Assembly: GCA_035637595.1 (NCBI GenBank)
Contig: DASPWW010000013.1
Coordinates: 1-62,064 of the forward strand
Length of the DNA stretch: 62,064 nt
Source: DASPWW01 sp035637595
Lineage (GTDB): Bacteria; Actinomycetota; Thermoleophilia; Solirubrobacterales; 70-9
Direction: 5' to 3'
The translations under genes were made by a program, and so were the position numbers. The notes beneath the pieces are model-generated. The model was not told the origin of the DNA and made no database searches. It saw only the letters and a list, made by a program, of their open reading frames with translations. Every line of letters starts with the position of its first letter. The first letter of the stretch is position 1. Positions 33,533-41,136 of the stretch are shown here, in pieces.

Positions 33533-35638
33533 TTGGCTTCGGTCGAGCTGGCATCGATTCTGATCACAGACCTGGTGGGCTCAACGGGGCTTGAGTCGCG
33601 GGTGGGCCCGGCGCGGGCCGATGAGCTGCGGCGGGAGCATTTCGGTGTCCTGGGCGGCGCGATCAAAGCCTGCGAGGGACAGGAGGTCAAGAACACCGGT
33701 GATGGCCTCATGGCGGCATTCGCCAGCCCGTCGGGCGCGGTGGAGTGCGGCGTGCGCATGCAGCAGTTGATGGAACGGCGCAACCGCTCGACGGATGAGC
33801 AGCTGCATCTGCGGATCGGAATCGCAGCCGGTGAGGCGACCATCGAGGGCGGCGATTACTTCGGCATGCCATCGATCGAGGCGGCGCGTTTGTGCGACAA
33901 GGCGGCGAGCGACGGGATCCTCGTCTCGGCTGCGGCGAAGATGCTGGTCGGGCGGCATGAGGGACTCTCGTTCGAGTCGCTGGGCATGCTGGAGCTGAAG
34001 GGCATCCCCGAGCCGTTGGAGGCGTTCGCGGTGGGCTGGGAGCCGCTGGGCGCGGAGGAGGTCGTTGGGGGATCGGTGCTCCCGGCGGTCTTACGGTCGG
34101 TCCCGCAGATGGCCTACGTGGGACGAGACCGAGAGCAGCAGTGGCTTGGCGGAATGTCGCGCGAGGTGCGCGATGGGCGGCGGCGGATAGTGTTCCTGTC
34201 CGGTGAGCCGGGCATCGGCAAGACCCGGCTCGCCGCCCACACGGCGCTCGAGAGCCACAACGCCGGCTTCACGGTCTGCTGGGGTGCAGCCGCGGAGGAC
34301 CTGGGCGCACCCTACGGCCCGTGGATCCAGGCGCTGTCCCATTACGTCGAGCATGCGCCGGACGAAGTGCTGGTCGCGCATGTCGAGCGCCACGGCGGCG
34401 AGATCACGCCCCTGATACGCGATTCGCTGGCCGCGCGGGTGGCGGAGGTCCCGGCGCCACAGCAGACCGATCCCGAGACCGGGCGCTATCTGCTTTTCGA
34501 GGCGGTGGCGGGGCTCATTCAAGCGATCTCCGATCACGGCCCGGTGCTGCTCGTGCTCGACGACCTGCACTGGGCGGACAGCCAGACGCTGTCGCTGCTC
34601 AAGCACGTGGCAGCGGCGACGTCGGACTCTGCCTTGCTCGTGCTGGGGATCTACCGCGAGTCGGATCTCGACCGCGGCCATCCGTTGGCCGATGCCCTCG
34701 CGGACCTCCACAGGCTGGACGGCGTCGAGCGCCGCGCGTTGGGGGGTCTCGAGGTCGATGAGATCGCGGAGGTGGTCGGGGCGGTGGCGGGCATCGAGAT
34801 GGACACCGCGGGCATCGAGCTCGCGCGCGACGTCGCACAGGAGACGGACGGAAATCCGTTCTTCGTTGGCGAGATCCTGCGTCACCTGACCGAGTCCGGC
34901 GCGATCTCCCAGGGCTCCGACGGGCGGTGGGAGCTGCGATCCCCGATCGCGGATCTCGAACTGCCCCACAGCCTGCGCGAAGTGGTCTGCCGCCGGATCG
35001 AGCGACTGGGCGACGAGTTGGAGCAGATCCTGACCGTGGCGGCCGTGGTCGGGCGCACCTTCGACGTCGAGTTGCTCGACCTGCTGGTGGAGGGCGACGA
35101 GGAGGAGCTCCTCGACGCGCTCGAAGGCGCACTCAAGGCCTCGGTGCTTGTCGAGTCGGCGCAGCGAACCGGGCGCTTCAGGTTCGCCCACGCGCTGATC
35201 AGGCACGCCCTCTATGACGAGATCGGCGCGACGCGACGCGCTCGCCTTCACCGCCGGGTCGCCGAGGCGCTAGAGCAGCTGTGCCGTACCGACTCGGGAG
35301 AGCAGCTCGTCGCCCAGCTCCTCGAGGACACGGTCGGCTCGGCCGGCGGCTCGGCGGCGATCCTCGCCCACCACTGGCGCGAGGCCGGCGACTCAGAGCG
35401 GGCGGTCGACTACCTGATGAAGGCCGCCGAGCGGGCGGAGCTCGAAGGGGCGCGAGCGGAAGGCGTGGGCCTGTTCAACCAGGCGGTCGAGCTGATACCG
35501 GAGGGCGATGCCGACCGCCGGCGCGATGTGAACCTGAAGCGAGCCGTCGCGTACGCGCGCTGGACGCACTCAATCGACGATGTCCAGGCCCACCGCATGC
35601 GGCGCGGCGGCGAAGGCGTGGATTCGCACCAGAACTAG
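33533..35638 (+). CDS. class III adenylate cyclase-like / AAA ATPase signalling protein
   Basis: The 701-residue protein has an N-terminal cyclase domain (about 1-170) with metal aspartates Asp13 (ITDLVGST) and Asp57 (TGDGLM) and Lys53, a residue that favours adenine. The usual Asn of the transition-state motif is replaced in the SIEAARL stretch, although Arg119 remains, so activity may be reduced. Next come an AAA/STAND NTPase (Walker A GEPGIGKT at 224-231, Walker B VLLVLDDLHWAD) and a TPR-like tail. The tail ends abruptly in a Gly/Arg-rich, atypical end, so relatives may be longer. The TTG start lies 4 nt after the remnant's stop. The TAG shares CTAG with the convergent DUF4242 gene. Confidence 0.85.
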   Translation: MASVELASILITDLVGSTGLESRVGPARADELRREHFGVLGGAIKACEGQEVKNTGDGLMAAFASPSGAVECGVRMQQLMERRNRSTDEQLHLRIGIAAGEATIEGGDYFGMPSIEAARLCDKAASDGILVSAAAKMLVGRHEGLSFESLGMLELKGIPEPLEAFAVGWEPLGAEEVVGGSVLPAVLRSVPQMAYVGRDREQQWLGGMSREVRDGRRRIVFLSGEPGIGKTRLAAHTALESHNAGFTVCWGAAAEDLGAPYGPWIQALSHYVEHAPDEVLVAHVERHGGEITPLIRDSLAARVAEVPAPQQTDPETGRYLLFEAVAGLIQAISDHGPVLLVLDDLHWADSQTLSLLKHVAAATSDSALLVLGIYRESDLDRGHPLADALADLHRLDGVERRALGGLEVDEIAEVVGAVAGIEMDTAGIELARDVAQETDGNPFFVGEILRHLTESGAISQGSDGRWELRSPIADLELPHSLREVVCRRIERLGDELEQILTVAAVVGRTFDVELLDLLVEGDEEELLDALEGALKASVLVESAQRTGRFRFAHALIRHALYDEIGATRRARLHRRVAEALEQLCRTDSGEQLVAQLLEDTVGSAGGSAAILAHHWREAGDSERAVDYLMKAAERAELEGARAEGVGLFNQAVELIPEGDADRRRDVNLKRAVAYARWTHSIDDVQAHRMRRGGEGVDSHQN

Positions 35639-35916
35639 TCCGGGAAATCCGCCGGCGTCACGTCGGCGGCGATCTCGTACAAGTGCGTGATCGTGTGATT
35701 GCCCAGCTTTTCGCCGTGCTCGCGTAGCCGCTCCGGATTCGGAGCCTCGTAGACGCAGAAGCTCTTGATGCCGGAGTCGTCGCTGACGATGTGGCTGTGC
35801 TCCCAGGTTATGTCCGGGAAGTGCTCCAAGGCGATGCTCTTCGAGCGTGCGCCGACTCCCTCCATGTCGTCGTACACCGCTTCGTCATAGACGCGCTCGA
35901 TCACGTAGCGTGGCAT
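35635..35916 (-). CDS. DUF4242 domain protein
   Basis: The 93-residue protein has the DUF4242 pattern: YVIERVYDEA near the start, ITWEHSHIVSDDSGIKSFCVYEAPNPERLREHG in the middle, and ITHLYEIAADVTP at the end. Its function is unknown. The ribosome site AGGGGAGA precedes ATG 35916. It converges on the cyclase gene with overlapping stop codons. Confidence 0.85.
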   Translation of the reverse strand: MPRYVIERVYDEAVYDDMEGVGARSKSIALEHFPDITWEHSHIVSDDSGIKSFCVYEAPNPERLREHGEKLGNHTITHLYEIAADVTPADFPD

Positions 35917-35990
35917 CGTGCTCTCCCCTCTTTCGCCACTCCCATCTCCCCCATGCTAGCGCGCGGAGCAGGACCCAAAACTGGACCAGC

Positions 35991-36914
35991 TCAGCCAGCC
36001 GTCGGCGCCTCGCCCTCGACCGCAGCGGACGACGCGGCGGGAAAGGGCACCGGGTCGGGGGGCTCGCGACCGGCGAGGCGGGCCGCGTCGAGCGCCGCGT
36101 CGCCGAGCGCCCCGGCGCTCTGGAAGCGGTCCTCCGGCCGCGTGGCCATCGCGGTCGCGACGACCTCGTCGAACGCCGCCGGAACGCCCGTGGCCGAGGT
36201 GCTGACCTTCGGTGGTGGACCGCTGAGGTGGGCGACGAGCTTGTCGACGTCGCGCTCGCGCGGGTAGGGGACGCTCCCGGTCAGGGCCCGGTAGAGGACG
36301 CAGCCGAGCGCGTAGACGTCCGTGCGGGCGTCGGTGTCCTGCGCCTGGACCTGCTCCGGCGCCGCGTAGTCGACGGTGCCGACCCACTGGCCGGTGCCGG
36401 TCAACCCGCTCTTCGACTCGACGTGCTTGGAGAGCCCGAAGTCGGTCAGATAGGCGTGGACCGCGTGCGCGCGCGGCTCGAGCAGGATGTTGCCGGGCTT
36501 GACGTCGCGGTGGACCAGTCCATTGGCGTGCGCCGCGTCGAGTGCGGAGCCGACCTGGGAGACGATGCCGGCGGCCGTGACGGGATGCAGGCGCTCACGC
36601 TCTTCGACCGCGGCCAGCAGGTCCACGCCGTCGACGAACGCCATTGCCAGGAAAGGCACCCCATCGTCGGTGCCGGCCTCGTAGATCGGGACGAGGTGGG
36701 GGTGCGTCAGCTGCGATGCCAGCCGTCCCTCGCGCTCGAATCGGGCCAGGAACCTGGGGTTTTGAGCGTGCTCGTCGAGAACGACCTTGAGCGCGACCGG
36801 AGCATCGTCGGACGAGCGCCGCGCCCGATACACGGCACCCATTCCCCCCCTCCCGATCAGCCGTTCGATCCGGTAGGAGGCGAAGGTCGAGTTGGGCGCA
36901 AGCTCGACCGTCAT
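35991..36914 (-). CDS. soluble serine/threonine protein kinase
   Basis: The 307-residue kinase has the glycine loop GRGGMGAVY at 21-29, Lys43 (VALKVV), HRDVKPGN at 135-142, DFG at 158-160, and APEQ in the activation segment. It lacks a transmembrane helix and sensor domain, unlike most PknB-type kinases; a Pro/Ala-rich tail ends the protein. It is transcribed divergently from a FHA-FHA-ABC transporter. The same pairing exists in M. tuberculosis, where PknF phosphorylates Rv1747, so that transporter is the likely substrate. Confidence 0.93.
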   Translation of the reverse strand: MTVELAPNSTFASYRIERLIGRGGMGAVYRARRSSDDAPVALKVVLDEHAQNPRFLARFEREGRLASQLTHPHLVPIYEAGTDDGVPFLAMAFVDGVDLLAAVEERERLHPVTAAGIVSQVGSALDAAHANGLVHRDVKPGNILLEPRAHAVHAYLTDFGLSKHVESKSGLTGTGQWVGTVDYAAPEQVQAQDTDARTDVYALGCVLYRALTGSVPYPRERDVDKLVAHLSGPPPKVSTSATGVPAAFDEVVATAMATRPEDRFQSAGALGDAALDAARLAGREPPDPVPFPAASSAAVEGEAPTAG

Positions 36915-37005
36915 CTCGACCCCACCTTACCCGCCGCGGACCACGCGCTCGCCGCGGCAAGTGCCACCGCGCGCGACGCCGCTGACGACGGGGAGCACTA
37001 AGCTC

Positions 37006-39282
37006 GTGGGCGTGGAGTCCTCAGGCTCGCGCTCGCCCGGGAGGGCAGCGGCCTCGGCGGCGTCACTGCTTCACGCCGGGAGGCGGATCGCGCTCCACGA
37101 CCAGCTGACGCTCGGGCGCGGCGATGACAACGACGTCGTTCTCGGTGACGAGCGCGCATCGCGCCATCACGCCCGGATCCGGCGCAGCGATGGCAGCTTC
37201 GCGATCGAGGACCTCGGCTCCCGAAACGGCACATACCTGAACGGCGAGCGGCTCGACGGCGAGAGCCGGCCGCTCGAGCCGGGTGACTCGATCGGGATCG
37301 GCGATCAGAAGCTGCGCTTCCTCGGCGGTCAGGAGACCCGGATCGCGTCGCGGGAGCTGCCGGTGATCGGAATCCAGAAGGTGGTCTTCGAGGGCGAGCG
37401 CCTGTCGATCGGGCGCGACCCTGTCAACGACGTGGTGCTCGCCGACCCCAACGTGTCGCGCTTCCACGCCGAGGTGGTGCGCGACGGCGACGCGGTCGAG
37501 CTGACCGACCTCGGGTCGCGCAACGGCACGCGGCTCAACGGCGAGCTGGCGACCACGGGCGCGCTCCAGGCGGGCACCGAGATCGGCATCGGGCCCTACC
37601 GGCTGGTCTTCGACGGCGACTCGTTCATAGCCCGCGACGACCACGGGGCGCTGCGTCTCGACGCGGCGGGCGTCGCCATGCAGGTCAGGGACAAGCACAT
37701 CCTCGAGCCGACCTCGCTCTCGATCAAGCCCGGCGAGCTGGTGGCGATCATCGGCGAGAGCGGCGCGGGCAAGACGACTCTGCTCAAGGCGCTTGCCGGC
37801 GTGACGCGGCCGACGACCGGACGGATCACGCTCAACGGCGAGGACCTCTTCGCGCGGCTCACCGACGTCGGCTACGTGCCCCAGGACGACATCGTCCACC
37901 GGCTGCTGACCGTCCGCGAGGCGCTGGGCTACGCGGCCCGCCTGCGCCTGCCCCAGGACGTGTCCGACGAGGAGATCGACGCCGCGGTCGCGCGGGTGCT
38001 CGGCGAGCTGTCGCTCGACGAGCACGCCGGGACCCTGATCGGTTCGCTGTCGGGCGGCCAGCGAAAGCGCACCGGCGTCGCCACCGAGTTGCTCAACCGC
38101 CCCAGCGTGCTGTTCCTCGACGAGCCGACGACCGGGCTCGATCCGGGCCTCGAGACCCAGATGATGGAGTTGTTCCAGGCGCTGTCGCGCGGGGGCAGGG
38201 CGATCGCGGTCGTCACCCACGCGACCAAGAACCTCGCGCTCTGCGATCGCGTCGTCGTGATGGCCCGCGGCGGCGTGCTGACCTTCGACGGCCCGCCCTC
38301 CGAGGCGTCGGAGTTCTTCGACGTCAGCGACTACGACGGCATCTACACGGCCCTTCCAGAGAAGCAGCCACTGGAATGGCGGGCGCAGTTCGAGACCAAG
38401 CAGCAGTTGCGCCAGACGGAGATATCGCCGAAGCCGAAGCCGCCGGGAACGGGCCGCCGGCGTCGCGCGCGCTCGCTGCCCCAGCTCCGCGTGCTCGTCG
38501 GCCGCTACCTCAAGCTCTTCCTGCGAGACCGCCGCAATCTGCTGCTGCTGCTGGGCCAGGCGCCGATCCTGGGGCTGTTCGGCGTCGCGCTCTTCGAGAG
38601 CGGGATCTTCGACCTCGTGGGCGGCAACCCCGGCGACGCAGTGAACATGCTCTTCCTGATGGCGATCACCGTGATCTGGCTCGGCGCGATCGACGCGGCG
38701 CCGGAGATCGTCAAGGAGCGCGCCGTCGTCGAGCGCGAGTCCGCGGTCGGGACGCGGCTCGGCGCCTACCTGGCCTCGAAGCTCGTCGTCCTGATCGGGC
38801 TCGTCGCCGTGCAGGCGCTGCTCTACGCCGGTGTGCTGCTCGTCTTCAGACCGCTCGACTCGGGCTTTTCCACCTACGTGACCCTGGTCGGCCTGCTGAT
38901 CGCCACCGGGGTTACCGCGGTGACGATGGGGCTGCTGGTCTCGTCGCTGGTCCGGACCCAGGACCAGGCGACGAGCCTGATCCCGCTCGCCGTTATCCCG
39001 CAGCTCCTGTTCGCCGGGGCGATCGTCCCGCTCGCCCGGATGGCAGAGCCCGCCCGGACGCTCGCCGACGCGGTCTTCGCCCAGTGGTCGCTCGCGGGGA
39101 TCGGGACCGCCGTGGACATGAACGCCCGCCTCGCGAGCGATCCCGAGTTCGCGCAGGTAAACCGCTTCGGCAGCGACTTCTTCGATCTCGCAGCGGGGGC
39201 GGCCTTCGCGGTGCAAGCCGCCTTCGCGATCCTCTTCCTCGCCGCGACGGCGCTGCTGCTGCGGCGCAGCCTCAAGGTCTGA
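37006..39282 (+). CDS. FHA-FHA-ABC transporter (Rv1747-like)
   Basis: The protein is about 758 residues from GTG 37006, with GGGGAG upstream; GTG 37012 is also possible. Two FHA phosphothreonine-binding domains come first: about 22-105 with SRHHARI and SRNGTYLNG, and about 125-195 with SRFHAEV and SRNGTRLNG. The ATPase follows (GESGAGKTT, LSGGQRKRTG, VLFLDEPTTGLD), then an ABC2-type membrane domain of six helices at about 490-758. It is a half-size exporter that should dimerise. Export of cell-envelope lipid or glycan is known for relatives and is inference here. A kinase is divergent; a second kinase is convergent across a large palindrome. Confidence 0.93.
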   Translation: MGVESSGSRSPGRAAASAASLLHAGRRIALHDQLTLGRGDDNDVVLGDERASRHHARIRRSDGSFAIEDLGSRNGTYLNGERLDGESRPLEPGDSIGIGDQKLRFLGGQETRIASRELPVIGIQKVVFEGERLSIGRDPVNDVVLADPNVSRFHAEVVRDGDAVELTDLGSRNGTRLNGELATTGALQAGTEIGIGPYRLVFDGDSFIARDDHGALRLDAAGVAMQVRDKHILEPTSLSIKPGELVAIIGESGAGKTTLLKALAGVTRPTTGRITLNGEDLFARLTDVGYVPQDDIVHRLLTVREALGYAARLRLPQDVSDEEIDAAVARVLGELSLDEHAGTLIGSLSGGQRKRTGVATELLNRPSVLFLDEPTTGLDPGLETQMMELFQALSRGGRAIAVVTHATKNLALCDRVVVMARGGVLTFDGPPSEASEFFDVSDYDGIYTALPEKQPLEWRAQFETKQQLRQTEISPKPKPPGTGRRRRARSLPQLRVLVGRYLKLFLRDRRNLLLLLGQAPILGLFGVALFESGIFDLVGGNPGDAVNMLFLMAITVIWLGAIDAAPEIVKERAVVERESAVGTRLGAYLASKLVVLIGLVAVQALLYAGVLLVFRPLDSGFSTYVTLVGLLIATGVTAVTMGLLVSSLVRTQDQATSLIPLAVIPQLLFAGAIVPLARMAEPARTLADAVFAQWSLAGIGTAVDMNARLASDPEFAQVNRFGSDFFDLAAGAAFAVQAAFAILFLAATALLLRRSLKV

Positions 39283-39293
39283 TCGAGCGAGAC

Positions 39294-39463
39294 GCTAGCC
39301 GGGGCCTCTCACAACGTCGCACCCGAAACGGCGGCCCCAGATCGCCGCCATGCGGCGTCCTCGGTCGCCCGTGTAGCGCTGCTACACGGGCTCCCTGCGT
39401 CCTTGCCTGGCGACGCCTGGGTCTCGCCGTTTCCCGCACAACGTTATGAGACACCCCGCTAGC
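39294..39463. repeat. 170-bp imperfect palindrome between convergent genes
   Basis: Arms fold on one axis near 39379. The core stem 39367-39377 / 39381-39391 is a perfect 11-bp match with a GCT loop. The outer arms 39301-39333 and 39425-39457 pair at 25 of 33 positions, including GAAACGGCG with CGCCGTTTC. GCTAGC flanks both ends (one-base bulge). The right end overlaps the kinase stop codon. It begins 11 nt after the ABC transporter stop. It may be a bidirectional terminator or a multi-copy intergenic element. Confidence 0.85.
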
Positions 39464-40709
39464 CGCGATCCGAGATCGCGGCTACGGCGAGGTCCGCGAA
39501 CAGGTCGGCCTTCGCGAGGTCTCCGGGGCCGTATGGACCGCCATCGCGGCGGTCGAGAATCGACAGCGCGCCGATCACCTCGCCGTCGCGCTCGAGCGGC
39601 GCGACCAGCATCGTGTGCGGGACATAGCCGGTCTTCTTCGCGACGCTCTCGGCGAAGCGGGGATCGCTCCGGCAGTCGGGTATCGCCACCCCCTCCTCGG
39701 ACTCGACCACGGAGCCAGACAACCCCTGCCCGCGTGCGAGGCGCATCCCGACGACCTCATCGGCTCCGGCGCCCCAGGCCGCCTGGTAGACGAGCTCGGA
39801 CGTGGCGCGGTCGACGAGCGCGATCGAGACCGCCGCCGCCTCGAAGACGCCCGCGGTCGTACGGACGATCCGCTCGAGCAGCTCGCTCGGCGCGGTCGGC
39901 CGCTCGGCGCTGATCGCGAGCGAGCGGCCCTCGCCGGGCCCAAGCGGCGTCCCCAGCCCGGCCGCGAGCGCGTCGACCGAGGCGAGCCGGCGCTCGGGTC
40001 GGATCGCAAGCGCGGCACGCAGCGTGCGCTCGAGCTCCGGCGAGACCCCGGGAACGGTCTCAGCCAGCGGCGTCGGGTCGTCGTAGGACGGCGGCTTGCC
40101 GGTCAGCAGCGCCCACACCGTCGCCGCCAGGCCGTAGACGTCACTGCGCGGCGAGACCTCCTCCCCGACGAGGACCTCGGGGGCCATGTACAGCGGCGTG
40201 CCGATCGCCCGCGTCCCGGCGTCGCCGGCGTGCTCGCGGGCGATGCCGAAGTCCACGAGCACCAGCCCCGCCTCGCTCCGGATCAGGTTGTGCGGCTTGA
40301 CGTCGCGATGGATGACGTTCTGCTCGTGGACGTAGTGCAGCGCCTCGCTCGCCTGGCGGGCATGCTCGAGCACCTCGTCCACCGGCAGGCCGGGGTTGCC
40401 GTCGCGCAAGAGACGCTGATTGAGGTTGAAGCCCTGGACCAGAGCCATGACGAGGTACTGCGAGCCCTCGTCCTCGAAGTGCTCGATTACCTCGGCGACG
40501 CGGGGATGGCCGAGCCGGGAGAGCAGGCGGGCCTCGATCTCGAAGCGGTCGGCCTGGGACGGATCGAGCAGCCGTTTGATCGCGACCCTGCCGCCATCCT
40601 CGGTCCGGGCGCGGTAGACGGCGCCCATCGCGCCGGCGGACAGCAGCGCCTCGATCTCATAGCGCCCCGCGAGCCGGGTCCCGGGGTCCAGCTCTGCGCT
40701 CTCGTCCAC
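39459..40709 (-). CDS. serine/threonine kinase with C-terminal GAF domain
   Basis: The 416-residue product starts at GTG 40709; the upstream in-frame reading to 40895 overlaps the divergent DUF3307 gene and is not coding. Kinase motifs are Lys45 (VAIKRL), HRDVKPHN, and VDFGIA, with APEVL in the activation loop. The glycine loop SAGAMG lacks the first glycine. A GAF domain fills about residues 265-416 (LLERIVRTTAGVFEAAAVSIALVD...VGMRLARGQGLSG). GAF domains bind small molecules, so this may be a ligand-controlled soluble kinase. The signal is unknown. Confidence 0.92.
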   Translation of the reverse strand: MDESAELDPGTRLAGRYEIEALLSAGAMGAVYRARTEDGGRVAIKRLLDPSQADRFEIEARLLSRLGHPRVAEVIEHFEDEGSQYLVMALVQGFNLNQRLLRDGNPGLPVDEVLEHARQASEALHYVHEQNVIHRDVKPHNLIRSEAGLVLVDFGIAREHAGDAGTRAIGTPLYMAPEVLVGEEVSPRSDVYGLAATVWALLTGKPPSYDDPTPLAETVPGVSPELERTLRAALAIRPERRLASVDALAAGLGTPLGPGEGRSLAISAERPTAPSELLERIVRTTAGVFEAAAVSIALVDRATSELVYQAAWGAGADEVVGMRLARGQGLSGSVVESEEGVAIPDCRSDPRFAESVAKKTGYVPHTMLVAPLERDGEVIGALSILDRRDGGPYGPGDLAKADLFADLAVAAISDRG

Positions 40710-40737
40710 GGGGCGACAGTATCTATAGGGTCGGCAG

Positions 40738-41136
40738 GTGGACTGGGTCGAGGTCTTCGCCGTGCTGCTGGTAAGCCATCTCGTCGGAGACTTCCTGCTC
40801 CAGACCGATTGGCAGGCGACGAGCAAGTTCGGGGGGCTGGCCCGGGGGCGGGCCCGGGCAAGGCGGGCCCTCGTCTCCCACGTGCTCACGTACACGCTGT
40901 GCTTCGTGCCCGCGCTGGTCTGGCTCGCCGCTGAGATCGGCTGGGGGGCTCTGTGGGTGGCCGCGCTCGTCGCTTTGCCGCACCTGGCCCAGGACGACGG
41001 CCGGCTGCTGCTGGGCTACATTCGCCGGGTCAAGCACTCCGATGCCGGGCCCGGCGACCTCGTCTTCGTGATGACGGATCAGAGCATGCATCTGCTGACG
41101 CTGTTCTTCATCGCGCTGCTCGCGGCGGCGAGCTAG
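40738..41136 (+). CDS. DUF3307-family membrane protein
   Basis: The 132-residue protein has three or four hydrophobic helices and the DUF3307 opening LLVSHLVGDFLLQTDWQA. A QSMHLLTLFFIALL end also fits. Function is unknown. The GTG at 40738 is only 28 nt from the divergent kinase start; TATCTATAGG just upstream may act as a -10 giving a nearly leaderless transcript. The 3' end overlaps the patatin gene by 29 nt. Confidence 0.8.
   Translation: MDWVEVFAVLLVSHLVGDFLLQTDWQATSKFGGLARGRARARRALVSHVLTYTLCFVPALVWLAAEIGWGALWVAALVALPHLAQDDGRLLLGYIRRVKHSDAGPGDLVFVMTDQSMHLLTLFFIALLAAAS

Noticed and set aside
37063..39216. 717-codon minus-strand open frame under the ABC transporter gene
   Set aside because: Antisense to strong FHA and ABC motifs; low-complexity Arg/Glu/Asp/His composition.
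39294..39463. Palindrome as an insertion sequence
   Set aside because: It is too short to encode a transposase and no target-site duplication was recognised, so I list it as a repeat element, not a mobile element.
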